Shown: in pieces, positions 26,948-36,135 of the stretch
Numbering within the stretch: position 1 is the first letter of the stretch
How the letters are laid out: each line of letters begins with the position of its first letter
Source: CAZSHB01 sp964606885
GTDB taxonomy: Bacteria > Babelota > Babeliae > Babelales > CAIQNR01
Assembly (NCBI GenBank): GCA_964606885.1
Contig: CAZSHB010000005.1
Location: forward strand, 15,515 to 79,514
Direction: 5' to 3'
Length of the DNA stretch: 64,000 bases
The notes under the pieces: generated by a model
Database searches by the model: none
What the model saw: only the letters and a program-made list of their open reading frames with translations
Told to the model about the DNA's origin: nothing
Position numbers and translations under genes: made by a program

Positions 26948-27829
26948 CTATTTGCTTGTTAACTGACGGTATACTTTTGAGATCATCAAAATAGTCAGTG
27001 GCGTAACAATCGTATAAATCGCTACCATATACAAAATACTGTGCATATGAACTGTTGTAATATGGATATCAAATGCTGCTCTAATTAAACCGAACAGCAC
27101 GTAAAAGAACACACCCATAACACAGAAGAAACCAAACAAATGCATACGTTGGCCTTGTGTTATAGTTGCACTCATAGAAAGCGCACCAAAAACACCAGCA
27201 TTCTTATCGATAATGCAGTAGCTAAACAGCACATAACGAATTAAATATGCAAATGCACCAGCTACTACTAACGGCATTGCAATAAGAGCAGTCCATGCGC
27301 TTAGATGAGCAACTTTTGCAATAATAATAAAGATCGGCACCATCACAATTGAGCTACCTGTTGCCACAACTAAACTGTATAAACCGAACAATAACGAGCT
27401 ACCAATATAGGTAGGCAGATACTGTTTTACACTCAAGAAAGTGTCAAAACTGCTTTTGTTTTTATCAACTAATTGTAGCGCTACTTTGATCAAACCAAGA
27501 TGCACAAACATCGCAGCCAACCAAAGAACAACCATAGTTAAAAAAATCAAGAACAACGAACCCTTAGAAGTTGTGTCCATGTAGTGAGCAATTTTTGTGC
27601 TGGTACGATTAATAATGCCCGTTACGTTACTACCATCAGCAGTAATTTCTATCGTTTCTTCTGGCATTTCTTGATACACACCAAGTGAGCGTGCAAGGTG
27701 ACGTGGACCAACTAAAGAAGACCAACTTACCACACCACTAATCGCACCTAAGGTCGCTAACAATATAATATGCTTAACATAGAGAGCAGACGCTCCTGAT
27801 AAAGCACTATACAACGATATTTTAGACAT
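26948..27829 (-). CDS. Polytopic membrane protein, hypothetical
   Basis: No family is recognised with confidence. The 293-residue product has about six hydrophobic segments (for example IILLATLGAISGVVSW, GSLFLIFLTMVVLWLAAMF, YIGSSLLFGLYSLVV, ILYMVAIYTIVTPLTILM). ATG 27829 was chosen over the ATG two codons earlier because AGGAG touches that one, while the second has a 6-base spacing. It is the last of three genes (SDR, 65-residue protein, this one) on the minus strand. Confidence 0.72.
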   Translation of the reverse strand: MSKISLYSALSGASALYVKHIILLATLGAISGVVSWSSLVGPRHLARSLGVYQEMPEETIEITADGSNVTGIINRTSTKIAHYMDTTSKGSLFLIFLTMVVLWLAAMFVHLGLIKVALQLVDKNKSSFDTFLSVKQYLPTYIGSSLLFGLYSLVVATGSSIVMVPIFIIIAKVAHLSAWTALIAMPLVVAGAFAYLIRYVLFSYCIIDKNAGVFGALSMSATITQGQRMHLFGFFCVMGVFFYVLFGLIRAAFDIHITTVHMHSILYMVAIYTIVTPLTILMISKVYRQLTSK

Positions 27830-27866
27830 ACACATCTCCTTTTTTATGAGTAATACTTAGTAAACT

Positions 27867-28064
27867 TTACGATTTAAAAACATTAAAGACACGTTGTGCG
27901 TATTCAGATAGCCCTGGTTTGCCCATTAAGTGCAATCCATAATGTACTAATAAAATACTCACCACCGCAGACACTACTTTAAAAAAAGCACGGTCCACGA
28001 TAAAGATAAATAAAATCGCTCCCAACCCCACCATTATCATGCCTTGCATTTTCTTACTGATCAT
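27867..28064 (-). CDS. 65-residue small membrane protein
   Basis: A short protein with one or two membrane helices (MIMVGLGAILFIFIVDRAFF and AVVSILLVHYGLHLMG). A strong AAAGGAG lies 7 bases before the ATG, which supports translation. It sits between the SDR gene and the polytopic membrane protein with gaps of 26 and 37 bases, so it is probably in the same operon. Function unknown. Confidence 0.65.
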   Translation of the reverse strand: MISKKMQGMIMVGLGAILFIFIVDRAFFKVVSAVVSILLVHYGLHLMGKPGLSEYAQRVFNVFKS

Positions 28065-28090
28065 CTATCACTCCTTTACACTTAAAGTAC

Positions 28091-28936
28091 TCATTCAACT
28101 CTTTTTAAAACACTTATGCCACTGACCATATCTTTTACTAATCCTGGCACGGTTAACAAACCCCACAATATAAAACTCCATCTGCTCATGATATAGGCTA
28201 CTGATTTTCTTTGCTCTATAGCCTCTATCATATGCAATGCCGCTTCTTGTGGTGTTTGTATCCAACCTATAGCAAGTGAGTGTTTCGCATCTTGGATAAA
28301 ACTCCAACGCAGATCTGTAATGAAAATTTCATGGAAGCGTAAGAGACTCATCTTTTTGCGCATGCCACTTAAGTAATTCGCCATAAACGCTTTTGATGCT
28401 GTATAGGCAGGACAACCAGGATGCCCATTAAGCGCATCTAACGAAGAAACGCCAACCAAATGGCCCGATCCTTTATCTATAAAATAGTTCAAAGCAACAT
28501 TAATAAAGGCCGCAGTAATCAAAATATTAATCAAAATTGTTTGCCGAGAGTGATTCCAGGGAATATCGCCATCTTTGAGTAATCCATACTGAGAAATTTC
28601 TGGCGCAACCGATAATGCAAAAATACAGATATCCATGCCGCCCATAGTTTCTATAAATTGCTGAAACTGCACACGCGCTTGCTCAGGATCCAAAAAATTA
28701 ATGGGCGCAACAGTAAGGGCGCCATTTTCTAATGTTTGGAATGCTTCAAGCTGTGCTTTGTTATCGTCAATGAAACCAACTGTGTATCCCTTTTGTAAGT
28801 ACTGCTTGGCAAGTTCGCGGCCAATATCGGTAATACCACCAACAACGATCACTCTTTTTGCAGGACTTTTTGCGCATACCGTATTGGCAAAACAGCTCAG
28901 AATCAAACATACTTTAAGATACCCATACCATTTCAT
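28091..28936 (-). CDS. SDR-family oxidoreductase with N-terminal signal peptide
   Basis: This short-chain dehydrogenase/reductase has a Rossmann nucleotide site VIVVGGITDIGRELA (a variant of TGxxxGIG), a catalytic serine in VGVSSLDALNG and the Y-x3-K pair in AYTASKAF. Unusually for a cytosolic NAD(P)-dependent family, it begins with a classic signal peptide (MKWYGYLKVCLILSCFANTV and on to CAK). The ATG at 28936 has GGGGAG upstream and no later start would keep the Rossmann strand, so the leader appears real. A C-terminal hydrophobic stretch (IMSRWSFILWGLLTVPGLV) could bind membrane. The substrate is unknown; a lipid or sterol is a guess. Confidence 0.8.
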   Translation of the reverse strand: MKWYGYLKVCLILSCFANTVCAKSPAKRVIVVGGITDIGRELAKQYLQKGYTVGFIDDNKAQLEAFQTLENGALTVAPINFLDPEQARVQFQQFIETMGGMDICIFALSVAPEISQYGLLKDGDIPWNHSRQTILINILITAAFINVALNYFIDKGSGHLVGVSSLDALNGHPGCPAYTASKAFMANYLSGMRKKMSLLRFHEIFITDLRWSFIQDAKHSLAIGWIQTPQEAALHMIEAIEQRKSVAYIMSRWSFILWGLLTVPGLVKDMVSGISVLKRVE

Positions 28937-29050
28937 ACCCTACTCCCCTTTTAACATTAGTAGTCTGGCAAAGACTGTACCAAAAAGGGGTTATCTACCT
29001 CAAGACTTTAGGGAATCTGTCAGAGGCGTAAGCTTAAGCAGCACCTGATT

Positions 29051-29890
29051 TTAAAAATAAAGTTCAGCATAAGATTTTTTTGAAAGAATTACCGCCATGC
29101 GATCACAACAATACATAATAAGTTGTTGTGCAACCGTATATCCTTGAGTATCAATCACATGGAAATCGAAATAGGGTATCGCATTAAATAACGTTTGCTG
29201 TTCATCTTGAAGTTCTGGAAGATGCTTACACGCAAAGTCTACTGGGAACATACCTTGTATATCAGCAACCGTAAGTGCAATAGCCATACGCACTATCTGT
29301 TCATCAGGATATCCATTGTTATAATCAGCTTGTCGGCAATAGTTAATAAACTTTTCTAAATACACACCAAAAGCAATCCATTGTTGTTCCGGTTTTTTGA
29401 GTATTCTTGTGAGCACAACTCCAAACTCTTGATGCATACCTGCTAACACAATAAGCATTTTTTGATCTTCTACAGAAAGTTCATTTTCTGTAAACCATGC
29501 CTGGAAATCGAGACACTCTTTAGTGGTATCTTTATAAAAAGGTTGCTTACCCAAAAGATACTGAACACCGGTGATAGGATGCGCAGGCTTAGCCATGTGT
29601 ATAAACTGACAATCCCCAGCTTTACCAACATCATGTGTAAACGCAACAAACTCCATTAAACGTTCATATTTTTTATCAATACCGGCAACCCATTTTGAAT
29701 CGGTGGCAAATAAGCGAGCCATAGCCTTAGTAACCCATACCGTATGCTCCCAAAGATGCCCTGCATGGCCTTCACCAAACTCTTTTTTATAGAGTTTTAA
29801 GCTATCACACAGGCCACCACAATTAAGGTCTCTTGCCTCTACCGTTATCCCTATCATCAAAGAAACTAACAAAAAGTATTTTTTTAGCAC
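29051..29890 (-). CDS. Exported HD-domain phosphohydrolase-like protein
   Basis: The HD superfamily metal site is visible: an early histidine in HLWEHTVWVTKAMARLF, the HD pair in FTHDVGKAGD, a later histidine in KPAHPITGVQYLL, and an aspartate in TVADIQGMF. HD enzymes usually hydrolyse nucleotides or cyclic dinucleotides in the cytosol. Here the N-terminus (VLKKYFLLVSLMIGITVEA) is a signal peptide. GTG 29890 was chosen because GAGGTG is 5 bases upstream; the TTG at 29908 lies before that site. The exact substrate cannot be read from the sequence. Confidence 0.72.
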   Translation of the reverse strand: MLKKYFLLVSLMIGITVEARDLNCGGLCDSLKLYKKEFGEGHAGHLWEHTVWVTKAMARLFATDSKWVAGIDKKYERLMEFVAFTHDVGKAGDCQFIHMAKPAHPITGVQYLLGKQPFYKDTTKECLDFQAWFTENELSVEDQKMLIVLAGMHQEFGVVLTRILKKPEQQWIAFGVYLEKFINYCRQADYNNGYPDEQIVRMAIALTVADIQGMFPVDFACKHLPELQDEQQTLFNAIPYFDFHVIDTQGYTVAQQLIMYCCDRMAVILSKKSYAELYF

Positions 29891-30048
29891 AAGAGCACCT
29901 CGATACAAATAGAATTATTTAGGCTTATTTTAATTACTTTATTTCAAGCGCCATCAGTATAATAAAACCCCCCTTGAGAGCAAACTTTTTTTGGGGCATA
30001 CTTCTAGTAACTACTTATGCTGTATAAGTAATGTTTTTGGGGGTTTTT

Positions 30049-30267
30049 ATGAAAAAATTATTAGTAGTAAGTATGCTTACTTTAAGCTCAGTTGTAGGTG
30101 CACAAGAAACACAAACTCCAGCTTATGATCAATGCCCAGATTTTGGTGGCGCTAACGGTAACGATGCTGAACTTATTTCAGCTACTGGTTTGCCATTAAC
30201 TCCAGAAGCATTACGTGCTCTCTATGCAATAGCTCAACAATGTGCAGCACAAAAAGCACAACAATAA
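30049..30267 (+). CDS. Small exported protein, 72 residues
   Basis: A signal peptide (MKKLLVVSMLTLSSVVGAQE) is followed by a mature part of about 53 residues with two cysteines (DQCPDFGG and AIAQQCAAQ), which may form a disulfide. ATG 30049 has GGGGG 6 bases upstream; the frame from 30031 adds six residues before it. A strong terminator follows, so it is probably transcribed on its own. No family recognised. Confidence 0.65.
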   Translation: MKKLLVVSMLTLSSVVGAQETQTPAYDQCPDFGGANGNDAELISATGLPLTPEALRALYAIAQQCAAQKAQQ

Positions 30268-30295
30268 GTAATACACACCCTTGTATACACATAAT

Positions 30296-30325
30296 AAAAG
30301 CCCCGGTTTTATTCGGGGCTTTTTC
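30296..30325 (+). terminator. Strong terminator, AAAAGCCCCG type
   Basis: AAAAGCCCCG pairs with CGGGGCTTTT around GTTTTATT and runs into T residues. The same hairpin with the same loop recurs at 33374-33404. Confidence 0.88.
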
Positions 30326-30381
30326 TTAAAAAAGAATATTCTAAAAATAGACATTTCACATTTGTACCAAAAGGCTTTCCC

Positions 30382-31149
30382 ATGAACACTACGCCAAAAA
30401 ACATAACTAAACTGCTCGTATTGCTGACCTTCAGCGCAATAACTGCAGCAAGCGCATATAAAAAATTAACGACAAGTTCAACAAACAGTCACAAGCAACA
30501 AGCATGGCAAAAAATGGAAGCCGAAGTTGCATCATGGACAGATGCTCTTGGTATGCCTATTGACGAAGGTATAAAAAAGACCATTATTGCTCTTAATCTC
30601 CTTGGTTTTCCTACAAGACAATCTTGCGAAGGACATATCAATACCGGTGGAGTACACCCTTGGGTAAGCTTTGAAGTACAAGATGATGCTCTTGCTAAAC
30701 TAGATAAAGAATACTTTGATTCCTTAAAATCTATACGTGACCAAGAAGATAAAATCATACAAAAATATTCTGATCTTTCTTTTAATGAAGCAATAAACAA
30801 AACTCGCATAGAAGATCCAGCAGCCTATCAAGCACTTATAGAAAGTTATAAACACAATAACAAAAGCACTCTGAAAAAAAAGATCGATACAGCATGGCTC
30901 TTAAAAAAAGTACCACTAAGAAATTTACTTTTAGAATTCTATAAACAACAGCCTATTAATCCAGATGCTATGCTTATTATCGATGACAATGGCAAAGGAA
31001 ATTTTGCTCTTTATAGCGTAGGTGGCGACTGGCAAGAAACACGTACTCCTGAAGAACAAAGAAACCATTTAAAAATGTATCAACAAGAAATGGCCCGTTT
31101 TACAGATTTTTTAACTGATTATTATTTTAATACACCAAGTGCGCCATAA
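30382..31149 (+). CDS. Exported or anchored hypothetical protein with a SCEGH motif
   Basis: The 255-residue product starts with a signal or anchor (KLLVLLTFSAITAASAY). The first half contains IIALNLLGFPTRQSCEGHIN followed by GGVHPWVSFE. The SCEGH...PWV arrangement resembles a motif I have seen in uncharacterised bacterial proteins and looks like a small active or metal site, but I cannot name a family. The second half is charged helix. It stands between two terminated units. Confidence 0.62.
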   Translation: MNTTPKNITKLLVLLTFSAITAASAYKKLTTSSTNSHKQQAWQKMEAEVASWTDALGMPIDEGIKKTIIALNLLGFPTRQSCEGHINTGGVHPWVSFEVQDDALAKLDKEYFDSLKSIRDQEDKIIQKYSDLSFNEAINKTRIEDPAAYQALIESYKHNNKSTLKKKIDTAWLLKKVPLRNLLLEFYKQQPINPDAMLIIDDNGKGNFALYSVGGDWQETRTPEEQRNHLKMYQQEMARFTDFLTDYYFNTPSAP

Positions 31150-31333
31150 GATGTATCAAGAAGAAGCCATAAAAGTTATGTTTAAAGCTTATAGAGACGT
31201 CTTTTTATCTTTCTCTTTATTTCATTGCCCCACTATTGATACCATTTCAAATAGGAAATATATACTAGTAAATTAAGATGAAGATATTTTTAGCTTGGTT
31301 AACGACAATAATATTTTTAAAGGAAGAAAAGTC

Positions 31334-33295
31334 ATGATGTTTAAAATATGTATGTTTCTTATATTACTAGGTTGTGCAACAACACAAGCTGCCAGTCAAA
31401 CATTTCAAGAGTTAGTAGAACAATCACAAATTTTTGAAACGTCCACGCCGTTTCCTACCATAAACAATCGTATTGCAACTATTGCTGGTAATAATCCAGT
31501 ACTGCAAAATCTTATTGCGCAACAAGCACAAAACGTACGTGTGATTATGCATCCAAAAGTATTAACGCTTATGGACGACTTTCTTGCCTATAAAAAAACA
31601 AAGGGAACTCCTACTGAACAAGCACTCTACAAAGATATGACACTTAACCAATTTGTAGATCGACTCTTAATAAAACGCCCTCTCATGTTTATGACAGAAC
31701 ATGATCAGTATCTCTTACGTAATGGCAAAGAAGGCTATGAAGGTTTTACGCATATTGGCACTGCTTTAGAACAAAAGCCGTTATTGCTAATCGACTATCT
31801 TTCGTATGACGAAATGCAGATAGCCGCCCTCATAAGTGTATCAACACCAACCTATTTTATTAACAATGGCTCTCGTACCAATAAAAGTGTTATAGGAGCT
31901 CCTGGCACCTACCAACCAACAGGCATCTACACTGGTCTTGTTGGTGCTCGCTTTGAAAAACCGAATCTTATGGAATGGCAGCATATGCTTATTACATCTG
32001 AACAAAATACACGCGATAATGGGTATGGAAAAGATTGCAAGCAGAACAAGCTGTTAGCATTGTGGCAGACTTTTTACGGTGAAGAATTTCCTGATTTTCA
32101 TCAAGTAGATACTCTTTATAACGCTGGCGATCATACCATGTATCACAAGATAGATAGTACAACCTATCTTAATAACTCCGTATATAAAAAACGGTTAGAA
32201 ATGGTTATTCTTCCATTTCTAATTGATGCACACGTTCGTGGTAAAAAAGCCCTTAAAAAAGTGTACTGCCATATTGTTGGACTTGGTCTTGGCGTATGGC
32301 AAAAAAGTCCGTATCAAGCACAGCTGATGGTAGAAGTGTACGCAGACTTACTAACACAATATGATTTTTCTTATATAGCAGATATTGATTTTAGTTGGTT
32401 CCCTCAAGATATACAAACGTGCGGTACAACAGCGCATGGACAGCTCTTAACAGCAGGAAACAACCGTATTACGATACACTTTTCTCAACGTAACCCTGCC
32501 GACAAACTAGTAGGTGCAGATAGCGATAAACTGTTAGTTGCTCAATATGCATGGGATGGCAATGCGTATCCTGGTAACGAATACTGGAAAAAGCAGCTCA
32601 CTGCTTCTGGCGACCCTGCAGCTGCCTGTTGTTCAACCATTGCAGAGTTACAAAACCCTTTGATTAACAAAAGCGTATCTTCACAAAGTCTCTTTATTGC
32701 TCAACCTACCGTGCATACACCAAAACAACACCACACAGCTACATCTGCACCAGCTGCCGTTGCAATAGCAGCAATCACACCATCTGTACAACCAACAGCT
32801 TCTGGCACTCAACAAGTAGTAGCTTCTCCTGCACATCCAATGTTTACACCTCTTACAGCATATAGAAATAACCACATGCAAAATGTTGCTATTCCAGCAC
32901 CAACTACTCATAGACTTAATTTTTCTATGCAGACTCCAACCTATAGAACAGAAGAAGCAAATCTTCATTTAGACAGATCTGCACAACAGAAAATTGGGAA
33001 TTATATAACTAGTTTACAAGTAGCTGACTATGCATATCTTATTGCACTAGCCCATATGAAAAAAGTAACCCCAGAATATATCGTTGGCCGCTACTATCAA
33101 GCTCATGGCACTATGCTCGATGCTACAATTCCTATTAGCACAGTATTAGCTTGGTATCTCAACATGTATTCTGATACGTTACAAACATCTGCAGCAACCA
33201 TAAAGTTAGAAAACAATGTCCATAATAGCACGCAATCAGGTCTAGCAACAAAAGCAATGCAAGCTTTAAGCAACTGGTGGTATGAACAACCATAA
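31334..33295 (+). CDS. Predicted lipoprotein, possibly a DUF4804/MavL-like ADP-ribose hydrolase
   Basis: ATG 31334 has AGGAAG 7 bases upstream and gives a leader ending in LILLGC, a good lipobox. The 653-residue protein has a central domain with EWQHMLITSEQNTRDNGYG, CHIVGLGLGVWQ and then AWDGNAYPGNEYW followed by ASGDPAAACCSTIAELQNP. From memory these blocks match DUF4804 proteins, including the Legionella effector MavL, a macrodomain-like hydrolase acting on ADP-ribosylated ubiquitin. I cannot confirm this without a search. A Thr/Ala/Pro/Gln-rich linker precedes a C-terminal helical domain. It is flanked by terminators and is probably monocistronic. Confidence 0.62.
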   Translation: MMFKICMFLILLGCATTQAASQTFQELVEQSQIFETSTPFPTINNRIATIAGNNPVLQNLIAQQAQNVRVIMHPKVLTLMDDFLAYKKTKGTPTEQALYKDMTLNQFVDRLLIKRPLMFMTEHDQYLLRNGKEGYEGFTHIGTALEQKPLLLIDYLSYDEMQIAALISVSTPTYFINNGSRTNKSVIGAPGTYQPTGIYTGLVGARFEKPNLMEWQHMLITSEQNTRDNGYGKDCKQNKLLALWQTFYGEEFPDFHQVDTLYNAGDHTMYHKIDSTTYLNNSVYKKRLEMVILPFLIDAHVRGKKALKKVYCHIVGLGLGVWQKSPYQAQLMVEVYADLLTQYDFSYIADIDFSWFPQDIQTCGTTAHGQLLTAGNNRITIHFSQRNPADKLVGADSDKLLVAQYAWDGNAYPGNEYWKKQLTASGDPAAACCSTIAELQNPLINKSVSSQSLFIAQPTVHTPKQHHTATSAPAAVAIAAITPSVQPTASGTQQVVASPAHPMFTPLTAYRNNHMQNVAIPAPTTHRLNFSMQTPTYRTEEANLHLDRSAQQKIGNYITSLQVADYAYLIALAHMKKVTPEYIVGRYYQAHGTMLDATIPISTVLAWYLNMYSDTLQTSAATIKLENNVHNSTQSGLATKAMQALSNWWYEQP

Positions 33296-33373
33296 CAAGA
33301 CGTTATAAGCAATTTTCTAACGTTGCATAAAAGTATTAGCACATTCTGTTTTTTAAAAGAATGTACACATAAC

Positions 33374-33404
33374 AAAAAAGCCCCGGTTTTATTCGGGGCT
33401 TTTC
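33374..33404. terminator. Bidirectional terminator, same hairpin as 30296
   Basis: AAAAGCCCCG/CGGGGCTTTT with loop GTTTTATT, with A-run and T-run on both flanks, lies between the lipoprotein gene and the convergent gene at 33430. Confidence 0.87.
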
Positions 33405-33429
33405 TTGTAACAAACACTATCTCTTATAA

Positions 33430-33873
33430 TTAGCGCTGACTATTACCAGCATTATGTAACTCATACGGAACATGGCAAAGACCTAAGATAGCCAACGCAT
33501 TTTGATCATGCCCTAGTAATGCACCTCTTATACGCGGTATTTTCACCTGTAAGTTTTCTTTAATCTGTGCATCCTCACACAGTATTGCAGTTCTTGTTTT
33601 AACTGCTTCATCTACAAGCGCCAAAAGAGACGCAAGAGACATTCTACTATCTTTTTTAACCACACCTAAGCACGTATGGGTAAACAAACTTTCATCTCCA
33701 AGCTTACTTTTAAACTTTTTAGCAAGTGCAGCATTTGGCAACATAGGAGGAACATACGCATCCAAAAGTTCTTGTGCCGACACAACCGGCAACGCATTCA
33801 CGTTGTCTATGCCCGCAGCGCCAAGAGTTAAACCCCATACCAACAAAACGCCACTGCTTACGATATACTTCAT
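33430..33873 (-). CDS. Exported hypothetical protein, 147 residues
   Basis: A signal peptide (MKYIVSSGVLLVWGLTLGAA) precedes a mainly helical mature part with three cysteines. ATG 33873 was preferred because the purine-rich AAAGAAAG is correctly spaced for it, not for the ATG two codons earlier. The LLGHDQNALAILGL segment faintly recalls LLLGNDQHVSQVIKDI in the next gene, so they may be distant paralogues. Confidence 0.57.
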   Translation of the reverse strand: MKYIVSSGVLLVWGLTLGAAGIDNVNALPVVSAQELLDAYVPPMLPNAALAKKFKSKLGDESLFTHTCLGVVKKDSRMSLASLLALVDEAVKTRTAILCEDAQIKENLQVKIPRIRGALLGHDQNALAILGLCHVPYELHNAGNSQR

Positions 33874-33949
33874 AGTCATTCTTTCTTTAATACAATCTGT
33901 TTATAACTATTATTGTTGAGGCGCTTGAGCTTTTTGCGTTTGAGAACGA

Positions 33950-34393
33950 TCAGAAGCTAGCAGCTAAAACTCTCAATATTTCCTGATGAGCCCGTATATC
34001 TTTAATAACTTGTGATACATGTTGATCATTGCCAAGCAACAACATATCGAACATTATTTTTTCCAGTTCTTCATTGTATCCTCGTGCAGTTGGGGTTATT
34101 ATTCCCCAGGCCCATGCAGGTCGTTCGGCTACTGGTGTCTTTACAATATCCACAGCAATTTCTTGTACTTTTGTGTATACCTCTTCTAACGTAACCGTTC
34201 TCTCTCCAAAACCTATAAGAATATATGCTTGCGGAAACGGCCCTCCACGAGGGTCATTATAAGAATCTATTTTTTCTGTTATTGCGCCCCTTGAAGACAT
34301 CTGTACCTTAACCTTACCCGTATTAGCATCAACAAGACTTGCATAACAAGGCGCCACACAGAGACTCATCAATAACAACAATTTTAGTTTCAT
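33950..34393 (-). CDS. Exported hypothetical protein, 147 residues
   Basis: A signal peptide (MKLKLLLLMSLCVAPCYAS) is followed by a short beta-like part (KVKVQMSSRGAITEKIDSY) and a helical C-terminus. AAAGAAAGAG lies just before the ATG. It lies 76 bases upstream of the similar-sized gene at 33430 on the same strand. Function unknown. Confidence 0.58.
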   Translation of the reverse strand: MKLKLLLLMSLCVAPCYASLVDANTGKVKVQMSSRGAITEKIDSYNDPRGGPFPQAYILIGFGERTVTLEEVYTKVQEIAVDIVKTPVAERPAWAWGIITPTARGYNEELEKIMFDMLLLGNDQHVSQVIKDIRAHQEILRVLAASF

Positions 34394-34473
34394 AACTCTT
34401 TCTTTCGTTTTTCATAATCGCACTCTAACGGCACAGCAACATAGCACTAAAAAAATGAGCCTGCTACAAAAAA

Positions 34474-35094
34474 CTAGAACGTAAAGCCGATACCAGCGCC
34501 AAGATCCACACCTGCAACCTTAGTAGCAAAACCTATATAGGTAGGCGTAGAGGCTTGAGCTTGGAAGGTCACTGCTGAATACGCAACAAACAAATCAATA
34601 ACAAAATTATCTACAGGATGAAAAAATACGCCAAAGGTACCGTAGCCACCAAAAGAACTTTCTTTTTGTTCCGCAGGTACATACGTAGAGTTATTAGCAA
34701 TCTTCATAAAATAATAACGGGGTGCTGCTGCCAGATAGATATCAATGTTATGGTGCACAGAACAGAACCACTTTGCACCAAGCGTAACAGGCACCACTTT
34801 AATCGTTGTACGTTGATTGCCATTTTCAGAATAACCATGAGCAAACAGATAGTTCACTTGCCCGAACAACGTCACCGGAGGAAACCTTTTTGGTACAGCT
34901 TCAGAGACATGATTAAACACCAGACCATATTGCTGCCACGCCTTACCATAGATTGTTTTTACAATATGACTGGTAGGCAAAAAAGCACTTACCGTACCTT
35001 CAACTGCAACATCCGCATATGCTGTTTGTATACACAAGACAAACGCCATTATAGCTATTTTGTTTTTGATCATACTTCTATACAAGTAACGCAT
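34474..35094 (-). CDS. Small outer-membrane beta-barrel protein (paralogue of 37616-38209)
   Basis: It is probably an eight-stranded barrel of the OmpA/OmpW size class. After a signal peptide ending IQTAYA the strands alternate polar and aromatic residues, and the last strand is VDLGAGIGFTF with a terminal Phe. It aligns with the product of 37616-38209: KVVPVTLGAKWF against TAVPIDIGLKAIF, and AAAPRYYFMKIANNSTYV against AFGPRFFYFHQHNNSPYI. ATG 35094 follows GGGAG by 5 bases. Confidence 0.72.
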   Translation of the reverse strand: MRYLYRSMIKNKIAIMAFVLCIQTAYADVAVEGTVSAFLPTSHIVKTIYGKAWQQYGLVFNHVSEAVPKRFPPVTLFGQVNYLFAHGYSENGNQRTTIKVVPVTLGAKWFCSVHHNIDIYLAAAPRYYFMKIANNSTYVPAEQKESSFGGYGTFGVFFHPVDNFVIDLFVAYSAVTFQAQASTPTYIGFATKVAGVDLGAGIGFTF

Positions 35095-35302
35095 ATTGAC
35101 TCCCAAGCAATAATACCGACCATAAAAGATGGTTATAATAAAGAAAACCCGTTTGCTACAAGAAAAAACCTCTCACCAACTCATATGGGTAACCAGCAAA
35201 AGTCCACCCTCTATCCTTTTTTACCAATAGATGCTATAATGGCTATTATCAAACATCTTCACATTTTACATTTTCATATTCATTACAACAGGAGGGATTG
35301 CC

Positions 35303-36067
35303 ATGAAAATCCTAAACCACATCATCGCAGGTTTGTTACTTGCGCTTGCAATCACTACCGTATTTCAATCATATTACGTGGTTGAACCGGGGTGGTCTGC
35401 CTTACAAATTCGTATGGGTAACATTATAGCTGCACATAAAGAAGGCGGCGTTTATTTTAAAATACCATTTATAGATCGCATTGCATGGATGTCTAACCGT
35501 ATACAAAAAGCATCAATTGAGACCTCTGCGCTCTCAAAAGATTTACAAGCCATAAGTATCGGTATTGATGTTAACTATCGTTATACGAACGAAATTGAAC
35601 TGTATAAAGCAACTTTAGGACACCCTGAAGAAATCATTCTGTTCCCATTCTGCCACGAAACTATCAAGGCAGTGATTGCACAGTACACCGCTGAAGGGTT
35701 GATCACTAATCGACACCAAGCAAAAAACATGATTTACGAAGATCTTAAAGAACGCTTACACCCACACTTTATCGAGTTTATTGAAGTTAACTTCTCGCAT
35801 GCTGATTTCTCTGCGAACTTTATTAAAGCTGTAGAAGACAAACAGATTGCACAACAAGAAGCTATGGCTGCAAAAAACACGACAGAACGTGTGCGTGAAC
35901 GATCAGTACAAGTTAAGTTAGAAGCTGATGCAGATGCGTATGCACAACAGGTTAAAAAACAATCAGTAACTAAAGAACTTATTGAACTTAAAGCTATTGA
36001 AAAGTGGGATGGCCACTTGCCCAATGTTATGACTGGACATGTGCCGTTTATTAATTTAAACAAGTAA
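35303..36067 (+). CDS. SPFH/band-7 (prohibitin/HflC-like) membrane protein
   Basis: An N-terminal helix (IIAGLLLALAITTVFQSYYV) is followed by the band-7 domain (VVEPGWSALQIRMGNI, GVYFKIPFIDRIAWM, VNYRYTN) and a long coiled coil with the typical AQQEAMAAKNTTERVRE and EADADAYAQQ patterns. Such proteins form large membrane-attached rings that scaffold membrane domains or modulate FtsH. The 254-residue length is normal. GGAGG lies 10 bases before the ATG. It is monocistronic, bounded by a terminator. Confidence 0.88.
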   Translation: MKILNHIIAGLLLALAITTVFQSYYVVEPGWSALQIRMGNIIAAHKEGGVYFKIPFIDRIAWMSNRIQKASIETSALSKDLQAISIGIDVNYRYTNEIELYKATLGHPEEIILFPFCHETIKAVIAQYTAEGLITNRHQAKNMIYEDLKERLHPHFIEFIEVNFSHADFSANFIKAVEDKQIAQQEAMAAKNTTERVRERSVQVKLEADADAYAQQVKKQSVTKELIELKAIEKWDGHLPNVMTGHVPFINLNK

Positions 36068-36086
36068 CTTCTACTTTTATGTATAC

Positions 36087-36118
36087 AAAAAGCCCCGATG
36101 TTAAAGTCGGGGTTTTTT
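36087..36118. terminator. Bidirectional terminator after the band-7 gene
   Basis: AAAGCCCCGA pairs with TCGGGGTTTT (one G-T wobble) around TGTTAAAG and ends in a T-run; the A-run on the left lets it also stop the convergent propeller gene. Confidence 0.82.
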
Positions 36119-36135
36119 GTATATATACTTCTTGC

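Noticed and set aside
34618..35385. A 255-codon plus-strand frame across the barrel gene and the start of the band-7 gene
   Set aside because: It is antisense to a barrel protein with a good ribosome site, overlaps the start of band-7, and has no recognisable domain.
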